From positions 1-64,000 of the forward strand of contig JAEWKK010000032.1 in assembly GCA_023386045.1 (NCBI GenBank): DNA of 64,000 bases, in the 5' to 3' direction. This document shows, piece by piece, positions 41,902-50,822 of the stretch. Every line of letters starts with the position of its first letter. The stretch's first letter is position 1. The notes below the pieces were generated by a model, which did no database searches, was not told where the DNA came from, and saw only the letters and a program-made list of their open reading frames with translations. The translations under genes and the position numbers were made by a program. The DNA is from Bacteroidota bacterium (GTDB taxonomy: Bacteria > Bacteroidota > Bacteroidia > Chitinophagales > Chitinophagaceae).

Positions 41902-42858
41902 TCAGGAACGCTTTAGATTTTCAATTAAGCCAGCAAAGTAAGCTTTTTTGGAGGGATTCAGCAAACTTAATTTGTTATAGGTTTCAATAGCTTTTAGGGT
42001 GTTTCCCTGCTTCAGCCAGACCTCCGCCATGGTCTCGGTCACCACATCCGGATTGTGTACAGAATCCTCGGCCAGGTGCTCCAGTTTTTTCTCAGTTGAA
42101 GCATCCATATTGGCTTCCTGCGCCGGCAGGCGTTTCATGGTTTTCAGCCATTCGGTAAAACTTTTCAGCTGCTTTCCAAATTTGTCTTTTGTAATTTCTT
42201 CCTGTGATAATCTAATTCCTTGGGAAGCGAAATAATCAACTGTGTGAAAAGGCTCAAAAGCCAAGGGACTTGCAGCTTCATTTACAACCTCGGGCTCAGG
42301 CTTCGATATGTTATCAACTAGATCAGGAAGGGCTTCGTTTTCTGCCAGCGGCATTTCTTCTGTTGGTGCATCCAGTTCCATTTCTTCAGCAGGTAAGGCC
42401 TCATTCTCCACCAGGGTCGCTTCAGTTTCAGTAACTTCTTCGATTGACTTTGTTTCCTCTAAAACAGACGGAGTCTCATTATTATCAATATTAGTAAGGA
42501 TCTCTTCTTCCCTGATAATTTCTGCATCATTGGAAGTGATGGCAGGAGATTGCTCTTGTGTTTGAATCACCTCAGTATTCCCTGGTACTGGTTCTTTCAA
42601 GTCTACTTCAGTAACAAACCTTTCGGCATTGATAAAATATTCAAAAGCCAGGGGATTGTGATAATAGAGAACGGATTTCTGCAGCTGCGCGGAGTACCCG
42701 GGATCGTTAAGTGATTTTAATTTCTGTAATAACAGGAATTGACCAGGTGCGAAAAAAGGATAGCGCTTCACCAATGCTTTGATCTCTTCAAGGTCACAGG
42801 CCTCTAATGAGGATTTACCAAAAACCTGCCGGGCCAGCACATGGATTTTTTCGCTCAT
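41902..42858 (-). CDS. Acidic repeat-containing protein of unknown function
   Basis: A 318-residue protein without a signal peptide. An N-terminal helical domain (about 1-85) is followed by a long acidic, Glu/Pro/Ala-rich low-complexity region (about 90-205) and a C-terminal TPR-like helical pair (VTETMAEVWLKQGNTLKAIE, LSLLNPSKKAYFAGLIENLK). Conserved in place between secG and lptE in related genomes to my knowledge, so perhaps linked to envelope biogenesis. Function unknown. Confidence 0.7.
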   Translation of the reverse strand: MSEKIHVLARQVFGKSSLEACDLEEIKALVKRYPFFAPGQFLLLQKLKSLNDPGYSAQLQKSVLYYHNPLAFEYFINAERFVTEVDLKEPVPGNTEVIQTQEQSPAITSNDAEIIREEEILTNIDNNETPSVLEETKSIEEVTETEATLVENEALPAEEMELDAPTEEMPLAENEALPDLVDNISKPEPEVVNEAASPLAFEPFHTVDYFASQGIRLSQEEITKDKFGKQLKSFTEWLKTMKRLPAQEANMDASTEKKLEHLAEDSVHNPDVVTETMAEVWLKQGNTLKAIETYNKLSLLNPSKKAYFAGLIENLKRS

Positions 42859-42872
42859 GACGGCAATTTACA

Positions 42873-43409
42873 CTACCAATTGGAAAAAAGACGATTGAAA
42901 ATTTCATCCGTGAGGTTGCGAACAATTTCATCAAGGTTCTTTGATTCCGCTTCCTGCTGTGATAGATTAGCCTTAAAATCAATTTGTCTTGTTGCCGTAT
43001 ATTCTTCAGGCTCTTTGTTTTCGATCTGCCTGGTGAGCATGATCCTTACCGTAATGGTAAGCCGGTTGATAGAAGTTTCAGATTTACCATCATTAGAAGT
43101 AACACCGACTGTACTGAAATTATAATCCGTTATCTGGCCGTCAATGATCCAGTGTGCATTATCACTGTTGGTCAGGGAAAGTTTTGTCTGGTTGTTGATC
43201 TTTTGCCTGAGCTTTTCCGTAAGGTTAGGACTCAGTTGCGGGTTGATATAAGTAGCCACATTCTGAATCAGGTTGACCTTGACCGTTTTTACATTGGGAT
43301 CAATAGTACCAGTCTCGGAAAATTTATAATTGCACCCCGTCAATGTAAAATTCAAAAGGCCGAAACCAATAAAGAAGAGGAGAGAAGCAAGAGCTTTTGT
43401 CAATTTCAT
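42873..43409 (-). CDS. lptE: LPS assembly lipoprotein LptE
   Basis: Outer-membrane lipoprotein that plugs the LptD barrel and helps deliver LPS to the surface. 178 residues: signal with lipobox LTGC (acylated Cys about residue 26), NYKFSETGTIDPNVKTVKV, and the LptE fold with IDGQITDYNF and NRLTITVRIML. The family is weakly conserved; the motif NYKFS..... after Cys is characteristic in this phylum. 14 bases upstream of the next stop/start, same operon as the sigma-54 activator. Confidence 0.86.
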   Translation of the reverse strand: MKLTKALASLLFFIGFGLLNFTLTGCNYKFSETGTIDPNVKTVKVNLIQNVATYINPQLSPNLTEKLRQKINNQTKLSLTNSDNAHWIIDGQITDYNFSTVGVTSNDGKSETSINRLTITVRIMLTRQIENKEPEEYTATRQIDFKANLSQQEAESKNLDEIVRNLTDEIFNRLFSNW

Positions 43410-43420
43410 TGCTGTTTCAT

Positions 43421-44656
43421 TTACTGGTCAATATCATATTCTTTCAACTTGCGGTACAGGGTTCTTTCACTGATACCAAGGTCCATGGCCGCATCCTTTC
43501 TTTTTCCCCTGTGTTTTTTCAAAGCCTTTATGATCAGTTCTTTTTCCTTGTCCATGATGTTAAGGCTTTCTTCCACTTCTTCATGCTCATGAATTTCATC
43601 ATGATGCATCACTACCGGCTGTGGGGCATGTGAAGATGAAGTTACCAATACCGGTGATGGCAGATCATGAGTTTGCAATTCTTTAACCTGGTTGATGATG
43701 CCCTGGTTCTGCGTGGCTGCAGATGGATTCTGCATCACTTCAAAGAACAGTTTTTTCAACTCTGTTACATCACGCTTCATATCAAAGAACAGCTTGTAAA
43801 GGATCTCTCTTTCATTATTGAATTCATGAGATTCACCATTCACATGCGCCAGCACTGGCAAACGATTGCCTGCATTTGACTGGGGCAAAAATTTATCAAG
43901 ATCCCTGGCGTTAACCTGTTTGTTGACAGATAAAACAGAGATCTGTTCTGCTATATTCTTTAATTCACGCACATTACCGGGGAAAGGATAATTCATCAAT
44001 CGTTGGCGTGCTTCATCATCCAGTTGAACTGGTGCTGTTTTATATCTCTCTGCAAAATCAACAGCGAACTTTCTGAACAATAATGGAATGTCTTCCTTCC
44101 TGTCTCTCAATGCCGGAACACGAATGGGAACTGTGTTGAGCCTGTAATAAAGATCTTCCCTGAACTTCCCTGCCTGTACCAGTTGCAGCAGGTCCTTATT
44201 GGAAGCAGCAATCACCCTCACATCTGTTTTCTGAACCTTGGATGATCCCACGCGAATGAATTCACCTGTCTCCAACATGCGCAGCAGCCTGGCCTGAGTG
44301 CCGATGGGCATCTCTCCAATTTCATCCAGGAAAATGGTTCCTCCATTTACGGTTTCGAAATAACCTTTGCGGCTGTCCAGTGCACCGGTAAAAGAACCCT
44401 TTTCATGACCAAATAATTCAGAATCAATAGTGCCTTCCGGTATCGCGCCACAGTTGACTGCAATAAAAGGATTGTGCTTGCGGGCAGAGAGGGAATGAAT
44501 GATATGCGAGAAAGCTTCCTTACCCACGCCGCTTTCTCCTGCAATCAGCACGGTCAGGTCCGTGTTGGAAACCTGCACAGCTACCTGCAGGGCATAGTTG
44601 AGGGCGGGAGAGTTGCCAATAATTCCAAACCTGTTTTTAATACTCTGTAGATCCAT
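43421..44656 (-). CDS. Sigma-54 interaction domain transcriptional regulator
   Basis: A 411-residue AAA+ activator. Walker A GESGVGKEAF, Walker B GGTIFLDEIGEM, sensor and Arg fingers (LNTVPIRVPALRDR), and a C-terminal Fis-type helix-turn-helix (GKRKDAAMDLGISERTLYRK). The sigma-54 contact loop reads GSFTGA instead of the usual GAFTGA. There is no receiver, GAF or PAS domain in front: the AAA+ core starts within the first 25 residues. A linker of about 110 residues joins core and DNA-binding domain. It precedes lptE, so it may govern or respond to envelope state. Confidence 0.9.
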   Translation of the reverse strand: MDLQSIKNRFGIIGNSPALNYALQVAVQVSNTDLTVLIAGESGVGKEAFSHIIHSLSARKHNPFIAVNCGAIPEGTIDSELFGHEKGSFTGALDSRKGYFETVNGGTIFLDEIGEMPIGTQARLLRMLETGEFIRVGSSKVQKTDVRVIAASNKDLLQLVQAGKFREDLYYRLNTVPIRVPALRDRKEDIPLLFRKFAVDFAERYKTAPVQLDDEARQRLMNYPFPGNVRELKNIAEQISVLSVNKQVNARDLDKFLPQSNAGNRLPVLAHVNGESHEFNNEREILYKLFFDMKRDVTELKKLFFEVMQNPSAATQNQGIINQVKELQTHDLPSPVLVTSSSHAPQPVVMHHDEIHEHEEVEESLNIMDKEKELIIKALKKHRGKRKDAAMDLGISERTLYRKLKEYDIDQ

Positions 44657-44665
44657 TCTGTTTCT

Positions 44666-46108
44666 TTAAATGATTTCTCCGATCAGCGTTGCCTGTGTAC
44701 ATTCTTTTACCTGAATCCACACATAATCGCCCGGCTTATGCGCCGTTTGATTTTTTGGAAATACCACCACCTTATTCTGGCTGGTACGGCCCATCCAGTC
44801 TTTATCTGTTTTTTTGGATTCTGATTCTATCAGTATCTCGAATTTCTTTCCAATATCTCTGAGATTGCTTTCAAGGGAAAGCCTGTTCTGGACTTCCACG
44901 ATCTCGGCCAACCGCCTTTTCTTGATATCCAGGGGTATATCATCTTCATAACGGCGATGAGCCAGTGTGCCAGGTCTTTCACTATAAAAGAACATATAGC
45001 TCATGTCATAGCGGGCATATTCCATCATTTCCAGGGTTTCCTGGTGGTCTTCTTCAGTCTCTGTACAAAAACCTGCGATCACATCCGAGCTAATGCCACA
45101 ACCTGGGAGCAGTTCCCAAATTCTTTCCACCTTGGCCCTGTACCATTCCCTTGTATAACTCCTGTTCATCAGCTGCAGCACGCGGGTGGAGCCGCTTTGC
45201 AGTGGCAGGTGAATGTATTTGCAGATATTATTATAACGTGCCATGGTGGTGAGCACTTCATCGGTAATATCCTTGGGGTGGGAAGTGGAAAAGCGAACCC
45301 TCAGCAGGGGTGAAATCTGAGCTACCATCTCCAGTAGCATGGCAAAGGTTACCGTGGTTTCACCTGGTTCAGATGGAGTCCAGTAATAACTGTCTACATT
45401 TTGTCCCAGCAGGGTGACTTCCCTGTAGCCGCTTTCAAAAAGTTCACGGCATTCTTTTATGATGCTTTGGGCATCCCGGCTTCTTTCACGTCCACGGGTA
45501 AAAGGAACCACGCAAAATGAACACATATTGTTGCAGCCGCGCATGATGCTCACGAAGGCAGAGATACCGTTTGAGTTCAGTCGAACAGGCGAAATATCCG
45601 CATAAGTTTCTTCACGGCTTAGCAAAACATTTACGGCTTTTTGTCCTCCATCGGCTTCGCTGATCAATTGGGGAAGGGTGCGGTAGGCATCAGGTCCTAC
45701 AACAATATCCACCAATTTCTCCTCTTCTAACAACTTGGATTTCAATCGCTCAGCCATGCAGCCTAAAACTCCGATTAAGGTAGAAGGCCGGCTTCTTTTG
45801 AGCTTCTTGAATTCGGTCAAACGCTTGCGAACGGTCTGTTCAGCCTTTTCACGGATGGAGCAGGTATTGAGAAGAATGAGGTCGGCTTCTGCAAAATTGC
45901 GGGTAGCGCCAAAACCTTCACCTGAAAGAATGGAAGCCACAATTTCGCTATCGCTGAAATTCATGGCACAGCCATAGCTTTCTATATAAAAGCGTTTTTT
46001 AAATTCATTGGGATCGTTTTCAAAAGGAGCAAAGGCCTCACCCTGACGGGCCTCGTCATGTTTTTCCTTTTCACTGAAGGCGTTCTTGTTGGTTGCTACA
46101 TCAAACAT
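44666..46108 (-). CDS. miaB: tRNA-2-methylthio-N6-dimethylallyladenosine synthase
   Basis: Radical-SAM methylthiotransferase that adds the 2-methylthio group to i6A37 in tRNA. 480 residues: N-terminal UPF0004 domain with three cluster Cys (ESYGCAMNFSD, LLNTCSIREKAE, VLGCMAERL), the radical SAM motif RGCNNMCSFCVVPFTRG, and the TRAM domain at the end. I use the ATG at 46108: a TTG at 46129 lies inside the TATCTTTG promoter box. The AGGA preceding the ATG is close. Followed by the sigma-54 activator gene. Confidence 0.96.
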   Translation of the reverse strand: MFDVATNKNAFSEKEKHDEARQGEAFAPFENDPNEFKKRFYIESYGCAMNFSDSEIVASILSGEGFGATRNFAEADLILLNTCSIREKAEQTVRKRLTEFKKLKRSRPSTLIGVLGCMAERLKSKLLEEEKLVDIVVGPDAYRTLPQLISEADGGQKAVNVLLSREETYADISPVRLNSNGISAFVSIMRGCNNMCSFCVVPFTRGRERSRDAQSIIKECRELFESGYREVTLLGQNVDSYYWTPSEPGETTVTFAMLLEMVAQISPLLRVRFSTSHPKDITDEVLTTMARYNNICKYIHLPLQSGSTRVLQLMNRSYTREWYRAKVERIWELLPGCGISSDVIAGFCTETEEDHQETLEMMEYARYDMSYMFFYSERPGTLAHRRYEDDIPLDIKKRRLAEIVEVQNRLSLESNLRDIGKKFEILIESESKKTDKDWMGRTSQNKVVVFPKNQTAHKPGDYVWIQVKECTQATLIGEII

Positions 46109-46126
46109 ATTCCTGGAAATTGCGTT

Positions 46127-46134
46127 CAAAGATA
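46127..46134 (-). promoter_or_regulatory. TAnnTTTG -7 box of miaB
   Basis: TATCTTTG on the minus strand, 18 bases before the miaB ATG. Together with the + strand box at 46191 it forms a compact divergent promoter region. Confidence 0.5.
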
Positions 46135-46190
46135 ATTAAAAGCGGTCGAGGGCTGTGACAGGATGACATATTTTAAGAACTATTTGAACC

Positions 46191-46198
46191 TATCTTTG
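46191..46198 (+). promoter_or_regulatory. TAnnTTTG -7 box of the outer-membrane receptor
   Basis: TATCTTTG ending 6 bases before the ATG at 46205; the transcript should have almost no leader. Confidence 0.45.
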
Positions 46199-46204
46199 CC
46201 GCTC

Positions 46205-48640
46205 ATGAAAGCCACGCTCCTTATTTTTTTCTCTCTTCTTGGCTTTGAACTCTTTGCGCAGGAAAATCCCGGATTGATCGTTGGCTCGGTGCTCGATGAA
46301 AAAAGTAGGGCACTTGAAGGCGCCACTGTTCAGCTGACTTCAATTGCTGACAGCTTACAAAGCAGGATGGTGCTGACTGATCCCAATGGAAGTTTCAGGA
46401 TGGCGGGAATTCCTTTTGGTTATTACTGGCTCAAGGTTTCCTATGTAGGATATACAACCATGCGATTCGACAGCATTTATTTCAGGGAAGACCGTTATGA
46501 TTTCAACATGCACGACATCGTTTTGAACTCCCAAAACGATTCCTCGAAAATGGAGGAGATCATTATTTACGCGGAGAAGCCGCTGATCCAGAGCAAGGAT
46601 GGCAACATCACCTTCAATGCAGGTGAATCGGCCCTAAGCGCAGGAAGCAATGCCAGTGAATTGCTAACCAATGTGCCATTGGTTACGAAAGATCCTAGCG
46701 GTAAACTGCTGGTAAGAGGCAAGGAGCCAAAGATCCTGATAGACGACAAGCCCGTAGAGCTGAACCTGCAGCAGTTACAAGACCTCCTGGAATCCATGCC
46801 GGGAAGTTCAGTGGAAAAGATAGAAGTGATGACCAATCCTCCGCCACAATACGCAAACGAACAGGGTGGTGTGATCAATATCGTTACTAAAAAAGGAACC
46901 ATAGGAAAAACAGGAAGGATCTCTGTTTATGGAGGTACAAGAGGCGAGGCAGGGATGAATGGAAGTTTTAACTACAGGAAGCAGGGCTTTTCAGTGAACA
47001 TCAATGCCGGAGCGGGCTATAACAATTTTGAAGGTCATGGTTATTCCAGGCGGGAAAATATTTATAAGGATTCTACCAATCATTTCAATACCACGAACCA
47101 GTACCATAATAAAAACCTGCGGCCCAATTTCAGATCAAACATCAATTACGATATCAATAAGTTTCATTCACTGAACCTGGTTTTACAATACAACCAGAAT
47201 GGTTTTGATAACAGGAACACAACAGAATACACCAACCTTGACCGCTTTGAAAATATCTACCGGCTCAGCCAGAGAACCATTCAGAGTTCCGGAGATAGTT
47301 ATAATCCGCACCTGGGATTCAGCTATACAATCAAAACAAAAAAGCCTGGTGAATCATTCAGGATCATCAATGACCTGAGCTTTTCAAAATATCAAAATAC
47401 CCGTGATTTTTACCAGCAGTTCTTCAATCCCGATCATAGTCCCAACGGGATTGATTCAACGCAGCAACAGGTCAATGAAACCCGGAGCAGGGGACATAAT
47501 CTCAGGCTGAATTACGACTTGCCCTTCAGTAAATCAAGAACCTATCTTTCCTTTGGCAGTTTTTTTAACCGCTCCAGGTCTGATGTGGATGTGAATGCCA
47601 GTTATCGTAAAAAGTCTGACAGTAGTTGGGCGCCACTGGATGCCCTGACGAATGATTTCCGTTTCCGTCAACAGGTCTTCAACCTCCGGGGTTCGGTGAA
47701 GCAGGTATTCAAGGAAAACTTCAGTGCCACCATTGGCCTGAATGCGGAAAGAACCAGGATCCATTTTGATCTTTTTAAATCAGGCACTAAGGCAAATAAT
47801 GAATACTGGAGCATGTTGCCTTTTGCTACCTTGAACCGCAACTGGAAAGAAGTTTTAAATCTTACTTTTTCTTACAGAAGGTCCATACGCAGACCTGGCA
47901 TCAATGAGCTCAATCCTACCATCGATTTTTCAGATCCTTACAATATCCGTTTCGGTAATCCCGACCTCATGGCCTCAGCGGCTCACAATTTTGACCTGGT
48001 GGTGGGAAGAACCAATAAAAGTTTTTATGCCAACCTTGGACTGGGCTATAACATTGTGGAAGATATCTTCAGCCAGGTAAGAAGCCTGAAGAGTGGTGGC
48101 GTAACCGAGATCTCCTGGCAAAACATCAGCGGCAGAAAGGAATATGAACTTAGTACCTGGAGTGGCTATACCATCAACCGGTTCTGGAAAGTCAATCTCA
48201 GTGCCAGCTACAGCTACAATACCTATAGCGAGTTTGATAAAACGGTTAGAAAATTCAGAGACGGTGGTTCACTTACTTCCAATTTCAACACCAACTACAT
48301 CCTGAAAGAAATTTATACAGCAACCGGTAGCTTTACATTTAATCGCTTTGCCAATCCCCAGGGAAAAGTAAAAAGCAGCCTGAGTATGAATATTGGATTG
48401 CAGGCTAAGATGCTGCAGAAAAAACTGACTGTGACCCTGAACATTATTGATCCCTTCCTGCAACAGCAGAACAGAACGTTTACTTACGGAACCAACTTCA
48501 ACCTGGAAACTTATTCAACTACGGAAACCAGGAATTTCAGGCTTTCGCTTGGATATAATTTCTCCGCAAACAAGAAAAATAAAAAAGGTGCAAAGGAAGT
48601 GCACCGTGCAGTTGAACAGCTGAAAACTAAGAACCGCTAA
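46205..48640 (+). CDS. TonB-dependent receptor-type outer-membrane barrel protein
   Basis: An 811-residue protein. Signal peptide MKATLLIFFSLLGFELFAQ; carboxypeptidase-regulatory-like domain (about 25-105, GSVLDEKSRALEGATVQL, SYVGYTT); a plug domain (about 110-220, with GVINIVTKKG at its end); and a 22-strand-type beta-barrel (OMP_b-brl_3-like), ending in RNFRLSLGYNFSANK, then a basic tail. Such receptors import or sense large ligands; no SusD partner is adjacent, so the ligand is unknown. The start at 46205 is preferred to 46163 because of the signal peptide. Tail-to-tail overlap of 14 bases with the next gene. Confidence 0.88.
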   Translation: MKATLLIFFSLLGFELFAQENPGLIVGSVLDEKSRALEGATVQLTSIADSLQSRMVLTDPNGSFRMAGIPFGYYWLKVSYVGYTTMRFDSIYFREDRYDFNMHDIVLNSQNDSSKMEEIIIYAEKPLIQSKDGNITFNAGESALSAGSNASELLTNVPLVTKDPSGKLLVRGKEPKILIDDKPVELNLQQLQDLLESMPGSSVEKIEVMTNPPPQYANEQGGVINIVTKKGTIGKTGRISVYGGTRGEAGMNGSFNYRKQGFSVNINAGAGYNNFEGHGYSRRENIYKDSTNHFNTTNQYHNKNLRPNFRSNINYDINKFHSLNLVLQYNQNGFDNRNTTEYTNLDRFENIYRLSQRTIQSSGDSYNPHLGFSYTIKTKKPGESFRIINDLSFSKYQNTRDFYQQFFNPDHSPNGIDSTQQQVNETRSRGHNLRLNYDLPFSKSRTYLSFGSFFNRSRSDVDVNASYRKKSDSSWAPLDALTNDFRFRQQVFNLRGSVKQVFKENFSATIGLNAERTRIHFDLFKSGTKANNEYWSMLPFATLNRNWKEVLNLTFSYRRSIRRPGINELNPTIDFSDPYNIRFGNPDLMASAAHNFDLVVGRTNKSFYANLGLGYNIVEDIFSQVRSLKSGGVTEISWQNISGRKEYELSTWSGYTINRFWKVNLSASYSYNTYSEFDKTVRKFRDGGSLTSNFNTNYILKEIYTATGSFTFNRFANPQGKVKSSLSMNIGLQAKMLQKKLTVTLNIIDPFLQQQNRTFTYGTNFNLETYSTTETRNFRLSLGYNFSANKKNKKGAKEVHRAVEQLKTKNR

Positions 48641-49148
48641 CCGTATTCAGTTTTACTTTAGAAGCGATCCAGCTTTGCTTAACAGGAATGATCCAGTTGT
48701 TATCCAGGTCTGCCTTGGTAACGATCATATTGTTGAAGTAAAGACTCTCTTCATTGATGAATCCATTTTCAAAAGCATAGGGAAGCTGGTTCATCGGGAG
48801 TACCTGAACTCTATCCTTCACCACAAAAGCCAGGTTGGTACGGTTGAACAGATCAACACCGTATTTCTTTTCAAGTTCCTTGATGAATCTCATGGAAGCA
48901 TCTGTGCTGCATCCACCAACAGTGGTTTGCGTTTCATCGGCCATGAGGATAATAAACTGACCGAAAAAAAGCTGTCCGAAGGCTTTTACTTTATCACCAT
49001 GCGAAACCCATTCAGCCGTAAAGGCATTCAGGAGTTCTTCAATTTCGAGCGCTTCGGAAATAGTGAACAGGCGACTGCTTTGGTAGATCCACACTTTACT
49101 TTTTGGAGAAAAATCAGAAGGCAGGAGATGTCTATATTCGAAATTCAT
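48627..49148 (-). CDS. Conserved Bacteroidota protein of unknown function
   Basis: A 173-residue cytoplasmic protein (MNFEYRHLLPSDFSPKSKVWIYQSSRLFT...). Motif GGCSTDASMRFIKELEKKYGVDLFNR recalls a nucleotide- or cofactor-binding turn with an acidic helix. Homologues are often labelled ABC transporter ATPase, but no Walker motif is present, so I regard that label as wrong. Promoter box TAAATTTG (49185-49178) is 29 bases upstream. The last 14 bases overlap the end of the receptor gene on the other strand. Confidence 0.75.
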   Translation of the reverse strand: MNFEYRHLLPSDFSPKSKVWIYQSSRLFTISEALEIEELLNAFTAEWVSHGDKVKAFGQLFFGQFIILMADETQTTVGGCSTDASMRFIKELEKKYGVDLFNRTNLAFVVKDRVQVLPMNQLPYAFENGFINEESLYFNNMIVTKADLDNNWIIPVKQSWIASKVKLNTVSGS

Positions 49149-49177
49149 AATTGGATTGTTGGGGTTAAATCAATGCG

Positions 49178-49185
49178 CAAATTTA
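49178..49185 (-). promoter_or_regulatory. TAnnTTTG -7 box
   Basis: TAAATTTG on the minus strand upstream of the gene starting at 49148. Confidence 0.4.
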
Positions 49186-49285
49186 CCCAACCATGAATCA
49201 AAAATTGTTGACTTTCCAAAAAAACTAACAATTCTGCAACGGTTGATTGAATTTCCCTAATGCAGTATTTCAGAAGAAGAATATT

Positions 49286-49338
49286 TGTTGACCAGCTTCA
49301 GTAATACTATGAGCTTTGGTTGTGTCACTCACTTCAAC
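49286..49338 (+). repeat. Dispersed element, copy 5
   Basis: Begins TTGTTGACCAGCTTCAG and ends TTGTGTCACTCACTTCAAC (49320-49338). Forms a convergent pair with copy 6. The gap 49149-49498 contains no gene. Confidence 0.7.
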
Positions 49339-49394
49339 TTCCTGTACAAGAATCACCAAATGAAGTTCACCTAATGCTGAATATCATTCGGGAC

Positions 49395-49443
49395 GTACAA
49401 GTGAGTGACACAAGGAACGTTGAATTTAGCAGTTAAGCCGGAA
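49395..49443 (-). repeat. Dispersed element, copy 6
   Basis: Minus orientation: TTGTGTCACTCACTTGTAC at 49413-49395, CCGGCT near 49440. With copy 5 the stem TTGTGTCACTCACTT/AAGTGAGTGACACAA is perfect over 15 pairs. Confidence 0.7.
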
Positions 49444-49498
49444 ATAAAAAATACCAGAAAAACCTGGATCACTATTTACATGTTGTTGGTAAAAGCAA

Positions 49499-50278
49499 TT
49501 ATTTCATACTCGCGGCAACCAGTTCAGCCACATCCATTACTGTTACATCAGATTCTTTTTCAGCAGCCTTAACTCCATCCGAAAGCATGGTATTGCAATA
49601 GGGACAGGCTGAGGCAACAATATTGGAACCCGTATCAATGGCTTCATTGGCCCTGTCGAGGTTGATCCTGGTAGTTCCTTTTTCTTCTTCCTTCCACATC
49701 TGTGCTCCGCCTGCACCGCAGCAGAAACCTTTCTTACCGCAACGTTTCATTTCAACCAGCTCCGCATCCAGCGCTTCCAGTACTTTGCGTGGTGCTTCGT
49801 AGATGCCATTGGCCCTTCCCAGATAACAGCTGTCGTGATAAGTAACCTTTTTCCCTTTGAAAACTGTGTCGTCATTCATCACGATCCTTCCTTCATCTAT
49901 CAGCTGCTGCAAAAAAACTGTATGATGAACCACCTCATAATTGCCACCCAGCTCAGGGTATTCATTCTTGAAAATATTAAAGCAGTGAGGACAGGTGGTC
50001 ACAATTTTTTTGATGCCATACATATTCAGGGTCTGTATGTTCTGCCAGGCCATCATTTGGAAAAGAAATTCGTTGCCGGCCCTGCGTGCAGGATCTCCTG
50101 TGCACATTTCTTCTTTTCCAAGAATGGCATAGTTGTAACCTACTTTATCAAGAATGGAGGCAAATGCCTTTGTGATCTTTTGTGCCCTTGCGTCGAAGCT
50201 GCCGGCACAACCTACCCAGAACAGTATGTCGGGAGTTTCACCGGAAGCCATCAGTTCAGCCATTGTTCTTACTTTCAT
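49499..50278 (-). CDS. CCG-domain iron-sulfur protein, heterodisulfide reductase/LutA-like
   Basis: A 259-residue protein with two cysteine-rich CCG domains: VTTCPHCFNIFKNEYPELGG and CYLGRANG...RCGKKGFCCGAGGAQMW, plus LFWVGCAGSFDARA at the start and ASACPYCNTML at the end. The CCG motifs bind a noncubane Fe-S cluster as in HdrB. It likely receives electrons from a membrane Fe-S partner, probably the protein encoded at 62262, which usually sits next to it. Start 10 bases after the upstream stop. Confidence 0.9.
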   Translation of the reverse strand: MKVRTMAELMASGETPDILFWVGCAGSFDARAQKITKAFASILDKVGYNYAILGKEEMCTGDPARRAGNEFLFQMMAWQNIQTLNMYGIKKIVTTCPHCFNIFKNEYPELGGNYEVVHHTVFLQQLIDEGRIVMNDDTVFKGKKVTYHDSCYLGRANGIYEAPRKVLEALDAELVEMKRCGKKGFCCGAGGAQMWKEEEKGTTRINLDRANEAIDTGSNIVASACPYCNTMLSDGVKAAEKESDVTVMDVAELVAASMK

Positions 50279-50288
50279 AAGTCAGGTA

Positions 50289-50762
50289 TTAAAACCATGG
50301 AGAGGAAGTGATAACGATGATCGCGATGATCAGCAGTATCAGGGTTGTGGCCCCAGCAACCAGTCCTATGATTCCTTTAGTATTTGAATTTCCTTTTATT
50401 GATTTTGCTCCAAAGATAACGGCAAGTATGGCAGCCGGAATAGCAACTATTCCTAAGTAAGGGATAAAGAGTAATCCTATGCTTGCCAATCCCAGTATCA
50501 GGGACATTGTTGCCTGTTGTTTTTGTTTGGGTGTAAAGCTCTCTTCATCAGATAACTTTTTCAGTTTCTTTTTCATCATCAAAAAACTGATCTTCTGTCC
50601 CAGCGTCATTTTCTTCCCGGTGATCTTTTCAACCATTTTTACATTCAGGTTTTTCAGGTCCAGGGCAGGCCGCGGTTCTTCTGCAAATGCAGGAGAGGTG
50701 GCAGCAATGGAAGTGAAAGAAAAGAAAAAAGCAAGCAGTAGTAATAGGGAAGATTTCAGCAT
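50289..50762 (-). CDS. Membrane protein with DUF4190-like C-terminus
   Basis: A 157-residue protein: signal/anchor MLKSSLLLLLAFFFSFTSIA, a charged region (LNVKMVEKITGKKMTLGQKI), and two membrane helices with the DUF4190-like pattern MSLILGLASIGLLFIPYLGI, VAIPAAILAVIFGAKSIKG, then a last hydrophobic helix. ATG at 50762 chosen over TTG at 50780, which lies in the promoter box. Function unknown. Confidence 0.7.
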   Translation of the reverse strand: MLKSSLLLLLAFFFSFTSIAATSPAFAEEPRPALDLKNLNVKMVEKITGKKMTLGQKISFLMMKKKLKKLSDEESFTPKQKQQATMSLILGLASIGLLFIPYLGIVAIPAAILAVIFGAKSIKGNSNTKGIIGLVAGATTLILLIIAIIVITSSPWF

Positions 50763-50777
50763 GCAGGCTAGTTTGTT

Positions 50778-50815
50778 CAAATGTAGTTATTTCAGCAGTA
50801 TATCAATTATTTTTG
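50778..50815. promoter_or_regulatory. Divergent TAnnTTTG boxes
   Basis: TACATTTG on the minus strand (50785-50778) for the gene at 50762, and TATTTTTG on the + strand (50808-50815), which ends 7 bases before the ATG at 50823. Confidence 0.45.
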
Positions 50816-50822
50816 CCGGCTT

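Noticed and set aside
48627..49148. ABC transporter ATPase
   Set aside because: This label circulates for homologues, but there is no Walker A, signature or Walker B motif.
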